Assembly (NCBI GenBank): GCA_902785075.1
Contig: CACZXN010000001.1
Coordinates: forward strand, 1-64,000
Length of the DNA: 64,000 nt
Direction of reading: 5' to 3'
DNA from: an uncultured Bacteroidales bacterium
GTDB lineage: Bacteria > Bacteroidota > Bacteroidia > Bacteroidales > Bacteroidaceae
Each line of letters begins with the position of its first letter. Position 1 is the stretch's first letter. Position numbers and translations under genes: made by a program. The notes under the pieces were generated by a model. The model did no database searches, had not been told where the DNA came from, and saw only the letters and a program-made list of their open reading frames with translations. Shown here one piece after another: positions 16,813 to 25,197 of the stretch.

Positions 16813-16878
16813 AAAGCCATCTTCCTATCGACGATAGGTGCATTCGCCTATGTAATGTCCGAAGAAGAAGATGGCTTT
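16813..16878 (-). terminator. Long-armed hairpin between outer-membrane protein and flavoprotein genes
   Basis: Arms of 12 bp, AAAGCCATCTTC (16813-16824) and GAAGATGGCTTT (16867-16878), enclose 42 bases. The interior can itself fold as CCTATCGACGATAGG or as ATAGG/CCTAT. It is placed as the terminator of the gene ending at 16909, but the T-run is short and the interior is unusually structured for a simple terminator. Confidence 0.65.
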
Positions 16879-16908
16879 CAATATGTTAGCACTTAGGGGT
16901 TACACTAC

Positions 16909-17412
16909 TTAGAATCTATAGCCAATACTAACCATCGGAACATGACCATCACCGAAAAGACCTGGCTGATACTTATATTCTCCAGCAAGGAACAAGTTGC
17001 TCTGGAAGTTGTACTGAATACCTGCACCAAGCTGGATACCACCATCTGTTTCCGTATCAGCTCCATCTGCACTTCCGAATGACAATCCATATCCAAGGAG
17101 CGGATAGATTCTAACGTCTTCACCGATATTAAACAGATAATGAACATTCAACCCAACGACGAAATCCGAAAATCCATCCTTCTTTGGGTGATAAATACCT
17201 TCCAAATCCAAACGCCAATGATTCGTCAAATTGTACTGACCAAAAACACCGATACCAAAACGCGTTGAGGTTTCATTGATACTCAAACCCTCAATCTTTA
17301 TCTTTGAGATTGTCGCACCACCACGCAAACCAACTGCGAAGTTACCTTTCTCCTGAGCTTGTGCACTCATACTGAGCAGAGCCACATACATTGCAATTAA
17401 TAGTTTTTTCAT
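16909..17412 (-). CDS. Small outer-membrane beta-barrel protein
   Basis: A 167-residue exported protein with a signal peptide (about 1-19, cleaved after SAQA). Alternating hydrophobic strands follow, ending in the typical C-terminal aromatic GYRF. Strands such as FAVGLRGGATIS, LYNL-type turns and GAGIQYNFQSNLFLAGEYKY fit an eight-stranded porin-family barrel. Function is unknown; many such proteins are structural or adhesin-like. It starts 84 bp after the L,D-transpeptidase gene and may share its transcript. Confidence 0.8.
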   Translation of the reverse strand: MKKLLIAMYVALLSMSAQAQEKGNFAVGLRGGATISKIKIEGLSINETSTRFGIGVFGQYNLTNHWRLDLEGIYHPKKDGFSDFVVGLNVHYLFNIGEDVRIYPLLGYGLSFGSADGADTETDGGIQLGAGIQYNFQSNLFLAGEYKYQPGLFGDGHVPMVSIGYRF

Positions 17413-17496
17413 GTTTGTATGATTTTAATGAAATAAAAAACTGATATAAATAAGATTTCTGTTTGTTTTACTTGTTTTATCTATCGTATGAACCAT

Positions 17497-19041
17497 TTAT
17501 TGAAACCAGCGTTTGCCTCCGGATGTAATGACTGTATCGTAGCCATAAACATCATTCCAGAACTCCACATTACCATTTTCAGGATTAGGATAGGCTGTGT
17601 AGTAAACAATATAGAGGGGCATAGAGGGCTTTACAGCACGCTGACGGATGAGTCGTAGCGGACGTCGATCGTCTTGATGCTCCTCCAGATACTTCTTTCC
17701 ACGCTCGGTTTCTGGCTTGATATCCATCGAAAGCCTCAATTGTTCTACGTCCCATTCTTCCATATCAGGCATTAAGAAGCATGCAAGCTCGAATGGTTTT
17801 TGAACACGTACACACCCATGCGAGAGGGCACGTTGTTCAAGATTAAATGCGCTACGATTACTGGTGTCGTGCAGATAGACGGAGAAGTTGTTGGGGAATC
17901 GGAAAACTATACGCCCCAATGAGTTGCCAGCTCCTCCTCGCTGCCCCACTCTCAGTCGGCCGGATTTCAGTTGGCTAACACCCACTCGTGCTGGATTGAG
18001 CGTATCACCTGTACTCATATCTACGATGTAATAGCGATTACGGACAAAGTAGGCAGAGTCGCCTGCATGAACCGACACTTCGTTCTTGATGATGTTGGGT
18101 GTGATAATCCAATCGGGGTTCACTTCCACACGATTGATGTCGCTCTGTAGCAAAGGGGTTTTGGTGCGTGTCTTTCCGAAACAGATGCGCATATTGACTA
18201 CAGAATCGGGACAGACACACCATAGTTGCTGTGACGGTAGGTTGACAAGCACCATTCGCTCATCAGCTAAAGGTTTCTTTAGTTGCCAACGACAACGCTC
18301 CATATTCACAGCTAACGTATGACGTGCTGCCGCATCTGTGGTACTTGATAATCGGTTTTGCAACGCAGTATAGACGGGATCATCGGGTGCAGACAGCTGA
18401 AGGTAATCCATCCTGTCGTCCGCCAACAGATGACGTATCGCTTCTGAGTAGTCGGGTGCCTTCACTTCGTAGTCAAAGAGACGGATATACTTCTCTCCTT
18501 CTTTCTGACGGTCGAGCCGATTCAACAGTTTATCAGGATTGACGAATCCATAACGCTGCCCGACTGCATAGCGGACATAAGCGTCTGTGAGGTTGTAGTC
18601 GAGTCGAGGAAGCAGGGTATTGATGTCGATTCCGAGCGAGTCGAATGCGAGCAGACGTACCACATGAAGGTCCTCTGCAATTTCTGATAAATGAAAGGCT
18701 GTCGTATCGAGACCTGCTAAGGGTACTTCTCGACGCAGCCAAGCCAACAATGTTTCGGCATCATCGACAACACCCATTCGTGTGAACCACAAAGAGAGAC
18801 GGTCTTGATTCGATTGCTCCGAGTAGCACTGGCGGATAGCGGTCAAAGCCTCATCGTGCGAGTCGTCGGCATTCAGTCTCTCGCTGAATTGCTGCCGCAA
18901 CTGAGCGGTATCGAGCCTGTAGACATATTCTCCAAAGGCTGATAGGTCTGCCTCCGTAGGTCCGAACATACGCTCACACCCTACGCACAGCAGCAATGAG
19001 AGCACGATGACTGAAGGACGAAGTATGGCTTTGAGCGTCAT
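17497..19041 (-). CDS. L,D-transpeptidase (YkuD/YcbB type) lipoprotein
   Basis: Periplasmic enzyme that forms 3-3 peptidoglycan cross-links or attaches proteins to the wall. The 514 residues begin with a lipoprotein signal ending LLCVGC (Cys22). A divergent N-terminal region follows, then a YkuD domain from about residue 240 ([13 protein letters not shown]). The catalytic SHGCVRV has Cys410. The size and layout match the longer YcbB-like group found in Bacteroidetes. Its start overlaps ispD by 4 bp (ATGA), so it is translated from the pfpI-ispD transcript. Confidence 0.88.
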   Translation of the reverse strand: MTLKAILRPSVIVLSLLLCVGCERMFGPTEADLSAFGEYVYRLDTAQLRQQFSERLNADDSHDEALTAIRQCYSEQSNQDRLSLWFTRMGVVDDAETLLAWLRREVPLAGLDTTAFHLSEIAEDLHVVRLLAFDSLGIDINTLLPRLDYNLTDAYVRYAVGQRYGFVNPDKLLNRLDRQKEGEKYIRLFDYEVKAPDYSEAIRHLLADDRMDYLQLSAPDDPVYTALQNRLSSTTDAAARHTLAVNMERCRWQLKKPLADERMVLVNLPSQQLWCVCPDSVVNMRICFGKTRTKTPLLQSDINRVEVNPDWIITPNIIKNEVSVHAGDSAYFVRNRYYIVDMSTGDTLNPARVGVSQLKSGRLRVGQRGGAGNSLGRIVFRFPNNFSVYLHDTSNRSAFNLEQRALSHGCVRVQKPFELACFLMPDMEEWDVEQLRLSMDIKPETERGKKYLEEHQDDRRPLRLIRQRAVKPSMPLYIVYYTAYPNPENGNVEFWNDVYGYDTVITSGGKRWFQ

Positions 19042-19688
19042 AAATCTGCTTTCGTGGTTATCTTGATATTCTCGCGGTTTCCTTCAACAAGAGTGATGGT
19101 ATGCCCCAATGCTTCTACTACCGAAGCATCGTCGGTAAAAGCGGGAGTGAATTCCTGCTGATAGGCTTTGCTAAGTAGTTCTGCCTGAAATACCTGCGGA
19201 GTTTGCACAAGCTTGTATTCACTACGGGGAACTGTTTGGCTACCTCCATCGGGTGTCAGGTGACGAAGTGTTTCAAACACATCCATTACAGGAATTGCAG
19301 CACCATAAGTGGCTGCTGCCTCATAGCAGCGGCTGATTACATCGACAGCCACATAGGGACGTACACCATCATGCACGCCTACCAAGGTGGCCTCAGGATT
19401 GACTTTCGCCAACCCATTCTTCACGGAATGGAAGCGCTCCGCCCCACCGTCGGCTACCTCGAAAGGAAGGACAAACCCGTATTGACGGCACAACTCGCTC
19501 CAATAGTCCTGCTGACTTTGAGGAAGCACCACAATGATTTGCATCGAGGAATCAAATTCATAGAATCGCTCGATGGTATGCATCAGAATCGGTTTGCCGT
19601 TCACCACAAGGAATTGCTTGGGAATGTCGCCCCCCATCCTCAGGCCTTTGCCTCCAGCAACGATAATCACTGCTTTCTTCTCCATCAT
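19038..19688 (-). CDS. ispD: 2-C-methyl-D-erythritol 4-phosphate cytidylyltransferase
   Basis: Third enzyme of the non-mevalonate isoprenoid pathway: joins CTP and MEP. The 216-residue protein has the nucleotide-binding start [20 protein letters not shown], with the usual lysine, VHDGVRPYV in the middle and a [12 protein letters not shown] segment near the end, all standard for IspD. It lies 10 bp after the DJ-1/PfpI gene and overlaps the L,D-transpeptidase gene, so these three form one unit. Confidence 0.95.
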   Translation of the reverse strand: MMEKKAVIIVAGGKGLRMGGDIPKQFLVVNGKPILMHTIERFYEFDSSMQIIVVLPQSQQDYWSELCRQYGFVLPFEVADGGAERFHSVKNGLAKVNPEATLVGVHDGVRPYVAVDVISRCYEAAATYGAAIPVMDVFETLRHLTPDGGSQTVPRSEYKLVQTPQVFQAELLSKAYQQEFTPAFTDDASVVEALGHTITLVEGNRENIKITTKADL

Positions 19689-19698
19689 TACCTATTTA

Positions 19699-20253
19699 TT
19701 AATAAGGCCACACCATTCCTGCCTTAACCTTTTCACAAGCTTCATGGCCTAACAGATAATCCACGATAGCATAGCCGAAATCGAGTGCGGCACCAGGTCC
19801 GTGTCCTGTTATGAATTGTCCGTCAGTTACAGCTGCCTTATCAATAATGATAGCGCCCCACTGTTCGTCCTCACAGCCAGGATAGCAGGTAGCTTTGACA
19901 CCACGGAGCAATCCCAGACGTCCATAGACAAGGGGTGCGGCACAGATGGCAGCCAGCGGTGTGCCAGCTTTATAATGCTGCATGATGACCTCCTGCAACG
20001 GAGCATAGTCGCTGAGGTTAGTACTTCCTGGCATTCCGCCTGGCATCACTAACATCGCAGCATCGCTGAAGTCGGCTTCCTCGAACAGCATATCGGCCTT
20101 GACGGTTACACCTAACGCACTCTCCACCATCAGATTGCCTGTGATGGATACAGTCTTTATAACCAGACCTGCCTTACGGCATACGGTAACTGGAGCTATT
20201 GCCTCGGTTTCCTGGAAACCTGTAGCAAGGAACAGATAGATTGGTTTCATCAT
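19699..20253 (-). CDS. DJ-1/PfpI family protein
   Basis: A 185-residue cytosolic protein of the DJ-1/ThiJ/PfpI superfamily. It has the early acidic site FQETEAIAP and the nucleophile elbow AAICAAPLVYG with the conserved cysteine, plus TGHGPGAALDFGYAIV near the end. Family members act as glyoxalase III/deglycase-like or stress-protective proteins; the substrate is not shown here. An upstream start at 20289 would overlap the promoter -7 box, so the Met at 20253 (or 20250) is used. First gene of the pfpI-ispD-transpeptidase unit. Confidence 0.88.
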   Translation of the reverse strand: MMKPIYLFLATGFQETEAIAPVTVCRKAGLVIKTVSITGNLMVESALGVTVKADMLFEEADFSDAAMLVMPGGMPGSTNLSDYAPLQEVIMQHYKAGTPLAAICAAPLVYGRLGLLRGVKATCYPGCEDEQWGAIIIDKAAVTDGQFITGHGPGAALDFGYAIVDYLLGHEACEKVKAGMVWPY

Positions 20254-20286
20254 GCTATTACGATTTTGATATTTACGATTTCTCTG

Positions 20287-20318
20287 CAAAGATAATGTTA
20301 TTATTTGAAACTACCAAA
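20287..20318 (-). promoter_or_regulatory. Promoter of the DJ-1/PfpI-ispD unit
   Basis: On the minus strand: TTTG (20315-20318), 20 bases, TATCTTTG (20287-20294). Both boxes and spacing fit the Bacteroidetes consensus, and the start site would fall near 20280, 27 bases before the ATG. Confidence 0.75.
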
Positions 20319-20403
20319 TGTTTTGACGAAAAAAGACGCATCGCATAGGAAACAAAGAATTAAGTGCTAAGGGGAAAAGTTCCAACCCTTAACTCTTTTT
20401 TCT

Positions 20404-20462
20404 GTTGCACGACCTGCAACCTATGTTGCACGACCTGCAACGTACGTTGCACGACCTGCAAC
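20404..20462. repeat. Tandem 21-bp palindrome array, GTTGCA/TGCAAC type
   Basis: Three copies start at 20404, 20425 and 20446, 21 bp apart. Each is the same 17-base inverted repeat, GTTGCA-CGACC-TGCAAC; only the four joining bases differ. Two more palindromes follow, TTCCCCCTAGGGGAA near 20468 and one based on CCCCTTAAGGG near 20492. It lies between the 3' end of recG and the upstream region of the DJ-1 gene. Confidence 0.9.
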
Positions 20463-20583
20463 AGAAATTCCCCCTAGGGGAAAAAACATTTCCCCTTAAG
20501 GGTTGCAAGAAAAAGTATGAAGAGTTGGTGAAATAACGAGAAGAGGAACGGTCGAAGAGCCGAACTTACACCTTATTATTATA

Positions 20584-22689
20584 CTAACTAATCGCACCCC
20601 AATTGATGTTCGAGCGACGAAGTTCGCGAAGACGTATCCAAAGAACATCATTCTGCGGATTGCGCTCATCGGGATCTCCATCGAGAACAAAAGCAGCAGC
20701 TTCGCGAGCCAAGTTGAGTATCTGCCCATCAGAAGCCAGATTGGCAATCTTGAGATCGAACGCCATTCCACTCTGCTGAGTACCTTCGAGGTCGCCAGGT
20801 CCACGCAGTCGCAAATCGGCTTCGGCTATCTCGAACCCATCATTCGAATCGACCATAATCTGGATACGCTTGCGTGTTTCTGTGCTGATTTCGTAGTCAG
20901 TAACCAGAATGCAGTACGACTGATCAGCTCCACGCCCCACTCTGCCTCGCAACTGATGAAGTTGGCTGAGCCCAAACCGCTCGGCGTTCTCGATGACCAT
21001 CACACTCGCATTCGGCACATTCACACCCACTTCGATAACAGTAGTAGCTACGAGAATACGGGTCTCACCCCTAGCGAAACGCTGCATCTCAGCGTCTTTG
21101 TCTGCTGGTTTCATCTTTCCATGAACCTTGCCTACCTGACAGTTAGGGAATCGACGACATATCTGCTCATACCCCTCTTCGAGGTTCTTGAGGTCCATCT
21201 TCTCACTCTCCTGAATCAGCGGATAGACAATATAAATCTGGCGCCCCAAGTCCATCTCCATCTGCACCTTCTGGTAAATACGGTCACGATAGCTGTCGAA
21301 CATGTGGACGGTATAGATTGGCTTACGACCAGGCGGAAGCTCATCGATGATGCTTACATCAAGGTCGCCATAAAGGGTCATAGCTAACGTTCGAGGAATC
21401 GGAGTGGCTGTCATCACAAGCACATGAGGAGGAACGGCATTCTTCTGCCACATTTTGGCCCTTTGTGCTACTCCGAAACGATGCTGCTCGTCAATCACCG
21501 CTAACCCCAGCCGAGAGAACACCACATTGTCCTCAATCACAGCATGAGTGCCAACAAGGATATGAATGTCGCCAGTCTTCAGGTCGTTAAGAATCGTTGC
21601 GCGCTTCTTGCCCTTCACGCTGCCTGTCAGCAGTTCCACCCGAATGGGCATATCGCCCAGAAAGGCACGAAGTGTCTGCAGATGCTGCTCTGCAAGTATC
21701 TCAGTAGGAGCCATAATACAGGTCTGGCACCCATTATCGACTGCCATCAATGCACTCATCAAAGCAACTAGCGTCTTACCCGAGCCCACATCGCCTTGAA
21801 GCAAACGATTCATCTGCTTCCCCGACCCCATATCCTTTCGGATTTCCTTCAGGACACGCTTCTGTGCGCCAGTCAGTTCGAAAGGAAGATGATGATGATA
21901 GAAATCATTAAAAGCATCGCCTATTCGAGGGAAAACAATTCCACGATAATGACGCATGCGGTCGCGAGCATACCGAAGAATGTTAAGTTGCACATAAAAC
22001 AGTTCCTCGAACTTGAGCCTCACTTGCGCTCTACGTAACAGCTCGGCCGACTGAGGGAAATGTATGTTACGAATAGCCTCATCATAGGAAAGCAAGTGAT
22101 AGTGTTCAACAAGATAAGGCGTCAAGGTCTCAGGGAAAGGAGCATCAACAAGTTCGAAAAGACGAGAGGTGAGTTTCATCATAGCTCCTGAGTTCAACCC
22201 CGAACGCTTCATCTTCTCAGTCGTGTTATAGCTCGGAACAAAACGACTACGCCCCTCTCCATCGAACGGTTGAGAGGGATCAACCTTCTCAATCTCGGGA
22301 TGAGCAATGTTGAGTCGGCCACCAAACATGGTAGGTTTACCGAAAACTATGTAAGGAATCGTGAAATCGTAGTTCTTGAGAGCATATTTGATACCCTGAA
22401 ACCACACCAAGTCAATCACACCCGTTCCATCAGAAAAACGAGCCACTAAGCGACGAGCCCGACCCTCTCCAACCATATCGGACGAGAGAATCTTACCCAT
22501 AATCTGAACATAAGGCATAGAGGCATCAATCTCGTTAATCCTATAGATACGAGTCTTATCAACATACTTATAAGGATAATAGGTCAGCAAGTCGCCAACT
22601 GTCTTGATGCCGAGTTCCTTGTCAAGAAGAGATGCACGAGTCGGCCCTACCCCTTGAAGATACTTTATGTCTTGCAATTTCTGAATCAT
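20584..22689 (-). CDS. recG: ATP-dependent DNA helicase RecG
   Basis: Branch-migrating helicase that rescues stalled forks and processes Holliday junctions. The 701 residues contain the N-terminal wedge/OB domain (about 60-160), Walker A in LLQGDVGSGKTLVALMS, the DEQH box in VIDEQHRFGVAQR, motif III VMTATPIPRTLA, and the C-terminal motif V/VI region RGRVGRG. Length and motif order are normal. It starts 60 bp after the DUF4251 gene and may be read from the same transcript. Confidence 0.96.
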   Translation of the reverse strand: MIQKLQDIKYLQGVGPTRASLLDKELGIKTVGDLLTYYPYKYVDKTRIYRINEIDASMPYVQIMGKILSSDMVGEGRARRLVARFSDGTGVIDLVWFQGIKYALKNYDFTIPYIVFGKPTMFGGRLNIAHPEIEKVDPSQPFDGEGRSRFVPSYNTTEKMKRSGLNSGAMMKLTSRLFELVDAPFPETLTPYLVEHYHLLSYDEAIRNIHFPQSAELLRRAQVRLKFEELFYVQLNILRYARDRMRHYRGIVFPRIGDAFNDFYHHHLPFELTGAQKRVLKEIRKDMGSGKQMNRLLQGDVGSGKTLVALMSALMAVDNGCQTCIMAPTEILAEQHLQTLRAFLGDMPIRVELLTGSVKGKKRATILNDLKTGDIHILVGTHAVIEDNVVFSRLGLAVIDEQHRFGVAQRAKMWQKNAVPPHVLVMTATPIPRTLAMTLYGDLDVSIIDELPPGRKPIYTVHMFDSYRDRIYQKVQMEMDLGRQIYIVYPLIQESEKMDLKNLEEGYEQICRRFPNCQVGKVHGKMKPADKDAEMQRFARGETRILVATTVIEVGVNVPNASVMVIENAERFGLSQLHQLRGRVGRGADQSYCILVTDYEISTETRKRIQIMVDSNDGFEIAEADLRLRGPGDLEGTQQSGMAFDLKIANLASDGQILNLAREAAAFVLDGDPDERNPQNDVLWIRLRELRRSNINWGAIS

Positions 22690-22749
22690 CTATGCACCAC
22701 CTTCACGATTCCGTCAAATAAAGATAATTAACAGATTGAATAATGACAA

Positions 22750-23223
22750 TTAACGTTTAGAAAGAGAGGAGCCTTTCTGCCCAATAGGCGACCACTCGCC
22801 TGCGAACGAACAAGTCTGAGCATTACTTGGTATCACAGTAATGTATGCTTTACGATTCGGATAAGCAGTAATCGTAAATTGATGGTCAACAATACCATGT
22901 TTTACAGAAAACGACACGATGACCCCATCCTTTTTCTTAGTTGCTCCAACCTTGAAATCTCTGTATTTCTGATCGAAATGCAAGCCAGGATAGTCGAACG
23001 ATGGGACATAAGCCTCTCCGAAGTATGGCATCAACACGAGCGCAGAATCATTGCGAACCGTGAGAGAGAAGTCGTTCAGCCCATACTGAGCATTATACGA
23101 CATGGGATGCATTTCTGTCACATTAATACGGAAGGCTTCAGGAGAGAAAACGATGCGCTCCTGCGACCATCCACAAACGGCAAACATCATACCGATGATG
23201 AAGGCAATTGTTCTTCGTTTCAT
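22750..23223 (-). CDS. DUF4251 family exported protein
   Basis: A 157-residue exported protein with a signal peptide (about 1-20, ending VCGWSQ). The remainder is the DUF4251 fold common in Bacteroidetes, with SYNAQYGLNDFSLTVRNDSALVLMPYFGEAY as its recognisable part. Function is unknown. An upstream start at 23337 would add 38 residues that precede the signal peptide, so the Met at 23223 is chosen. A weak TTACTTTG -7-like box lies at 23258-23265. Confidence 0.8.
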   Translation of the reverse strand: MKRRTIAFIIGMMFAVCGWSQERIVFSPEAFRINVTEMHPMSYNAQYGLNDFSLTVRNDSALVLMPYFGEAYVPSFDYPGLHFDQKYRDFKVGATKKKDGVIVSFSVKHGIVDHQFTITAYPNRKAYITVIPSNAQTCSFAGEWSPIGQKGSSLSKR

Positions 23224-23392
23224 ATCATTATCAATTAAAACATCTGTTCTTTGATTGCAAAGTAACAAAAAATAATTGAAACAACCAAGAAAAACGGAAG
23301 GAGATAAAAAAAGTGTGCCGAAACTTGTTCGACACACCCGCGAATTGTCGTGTTTTAAAACTTATATATAATTTTGCTATGTATACAAAGTT

Positions 23393-23502
23393 TGTTATTA
23401 CATAACACCTTGAGCCATCAGGGAGATAACATTGGCTTCGCTACGCTACGCCTAAGTTGAACTGCTAGCTCAGATGTTATTACATAACACCTTGAGCCAT
23501 CA
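23393..23502. repeat. 28-bp direct repeat duplicating the gdhA 3' end
   Basis: The 28 bases at 23475-23502, covering the last seven codons and stop of gdhA plus five bases, recur exactly at 23393-23420. The two copies are separated by 54 bases of unrelated sequence. See findings. Confidence 0.9.
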
Positions 23503-24817
23503 TTGCTTTTGCAACTTTCATGAAGCCAGCAACGTTTGCACCCTTCACATAGTTAACATAGCCGTCAGCCTCTGTACCATACTTCACGCAGTTCTCATGA
23601 ATGTTCTCCATAATCCAGAGCAACTTAGCGTCAACCTCCTCTGCTGTCCAAGACAGACGCTCTGAGTTCTGTGACATCTCAAGACCAGATACAGATACAC
23701 CACCAGCATTACTTGCCTTACCTGGAGAGTAGAGAATCTTTGCCTCTTGGAATACACGAATTGCTTCAGGAGTCGTTGGCATGTTAGCACCTTCGGCAAC
23801 AGCGATTACGCCATTTGCAACCAAAGCCTTAGCAGCCTCTTCGTTCAACTCGTTCTGAGTAGCACAAGGAAGAGCGATATCAGCCTTCTCGAACCAAGGC
23901 TTAGCACCAGCAACGTACTTAGCTGTAGGATACTTATCTGCATATTCCTTAATACGTCCACGATAAACTTGCTTCAACTCCATAATATAGTCAAGCTTCT
24001 CACGATCAATACCATCTGGATCATAGATATAACCATCAGAGTCAGACATAGTCATAGGTATACCGCCTAACTGCAGAACCTTTTCTGCTGCATACTGAGC
24101 AACATTTCCTGCACCAGAAATCAGTACCTTCTTACCTTCAACAGTCTGACCTTTTGTCTTCAACATTGCACGAAGGAAGTAAACGGTACCATAACCTGTT
24201 GCCTCAGGACGGATGAGAGATCCACCGAATTCAATGCCTTTACCTGTCAGCACACCGCTATACTCACGAGTGAGTTTCTTGTACATTCCAAACATGTAAC
24301 CAACCTCACGACCACCTACACCTATATCACCAGCTGGAACATCAATATCCGGACCAATATGACGACCCAATTCCAACATGAATGCCTGGCAGAAACGCAT
24401 TACTTCAGCGTTGCTCTTTCCACGTGGAGAGAAGTCAGAACCTCCTTTACCACCACCCATAGGAAGAGTTGTGAGTGAATTCTTGAATGTTTGTTCGAAA
24501 GCAAGGAACTTCAAAATACCAAGATTTACACTACTGTGGAAACGAATACCTCCCTTATAAGGACCAATGGCGTTGTTGTGCTGAATACGATAACCCATGT
24601 TTGTCTGAATCTGATCTTTGTCATCCATCCAAGTAACACGGAACTGATAAACGCGATCTGGAATGCAAAGGCGCTCTATAAGGTTCACCTTATCAAATTC
24701 AGGGTGCTTATTGTATTCTTCTTCGATTGTACTAAGCACTTCTGCAACTGCCTGGTGGTATTCAGGCTCATTAGGAAAACGCATCTTGAGATTTTCCAAA
24801 ACTTTCTTAGAATCCAT
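23480..24817 (-). CDS. gdhA: NADP-type glutamate dehydrogenase
   Basis: Reversible reductive amination of 2-oxoglutarate to glutamate; a main ammonia-assimilating enzyme in gut Bacteroidales. The 445-residue protein has the hexameric GDH I layout. The catalytic-lysine region is PMGGGKGGSDFSPRGKSNAE, the dinucleotide-binding GAGNVAQYAAEK lies in the middle, and the ALPCATQNELNE and EGANMPTTPEA motifs follow. Own promoter at 24943-24973. Its last codons and stop are duplicated downstream. Confidence 0.96.
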   Translation of the reverse strand: MDSKKVLENLKMRFPNEPEYHQAVAEVLSTIEEEYNKHPEFDKVNLIERLCIPDRVYQFRVTWMDDKDQIQTNMGYRIQHNNAIGPYKGGIRFHSSVNLGILKFLAFEQTFKNSLTTLPMGGGKGGSDFSPRGKSNAEVMRFCQAFMLELGRHIGPDIDVPAGDIGVGGREVGYMFGMYKKLTREYSGVLTGKGIEFGGSLIRPEATGYGTVYFLRAMLKTKGQTVEGKKVLISGAGNVAQYAAEKVLQLGGIPMTMSDSDGYIYDPDGIDREKLDYIMELKQVYRGRIKEYADKYPTAKYVAGAKPWFEKADIALPCATQNELNEEAAKALVANGVIAVAEGANMPTTPEAIRVFQEAKILYSPGKASNAGGVSVSGLEMSQNSERLSWTAEEVDAKLLWIMENIHENCVKYGTEADGYVNYVKGANVAGFMKVAKAMMAQGVM

Positions 24818-24942
24818 AATCTTTTTGTTTTATTGATTTATACTCAATTTCTTTAAAATACTTCTAACAATTCGCACAAAACACGAACTACGAGATGGGT
24901 GTTTTTTATCTTGTGTCTGTGTTGTGTTTCTGATTTCGGCTG

Positions 24943-24973
24943 CAAAGGTAAGCATATTCTATGAAACCGCAAT
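24943..24973 (-). promoter_or_regulatory. gdhA promoter
   Basis: On the minus strand: ATTG (near-match to TTTG), 19 bases, TACCTTTG (24943-24950). The spacing fits the Bacteroidetes consensus. It implies a leader of about 115 bases before the gdhA ATG. Nothing else in 24818-25129 looks like a gene. Confidence 0.65.
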
Positions 24974-25129
24974 AGCATAATAGCAAAAAAATACAAAAAA
25001 CAGCAAGAAAAGTGAAAAAAGTAAGGCTTTTCGCACTTTTTAAAGAAAAATGACAGCAAATATGCAGCTGTGTGCGAAAACGAGTCAAACCCAAAACTTC
25101 AATTCAACATTATAGGGAAAAGTATAGAA

Positions 25130-25174
25130 AAAGCAGATTGCGAAACTACCAAAATAGCATCTGCAATCTGCTTT
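25130..25174 (-). terminator. Terminator after rpoC
   Basis: Arms AAAGCAGATTGC (around 25130-25141) and GCAATCTGCTTT (25163-25174) form a 12-bp stem followed on the minus strand by a T-run. It lies just past the rpoC stop and ends the long tuf-secE-rpl-rpo transcript or its rpoBC part. Confidence 0.85.
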
Positions 25175-25197
25175 CACTCTAAATATAAGAGGTGTTG

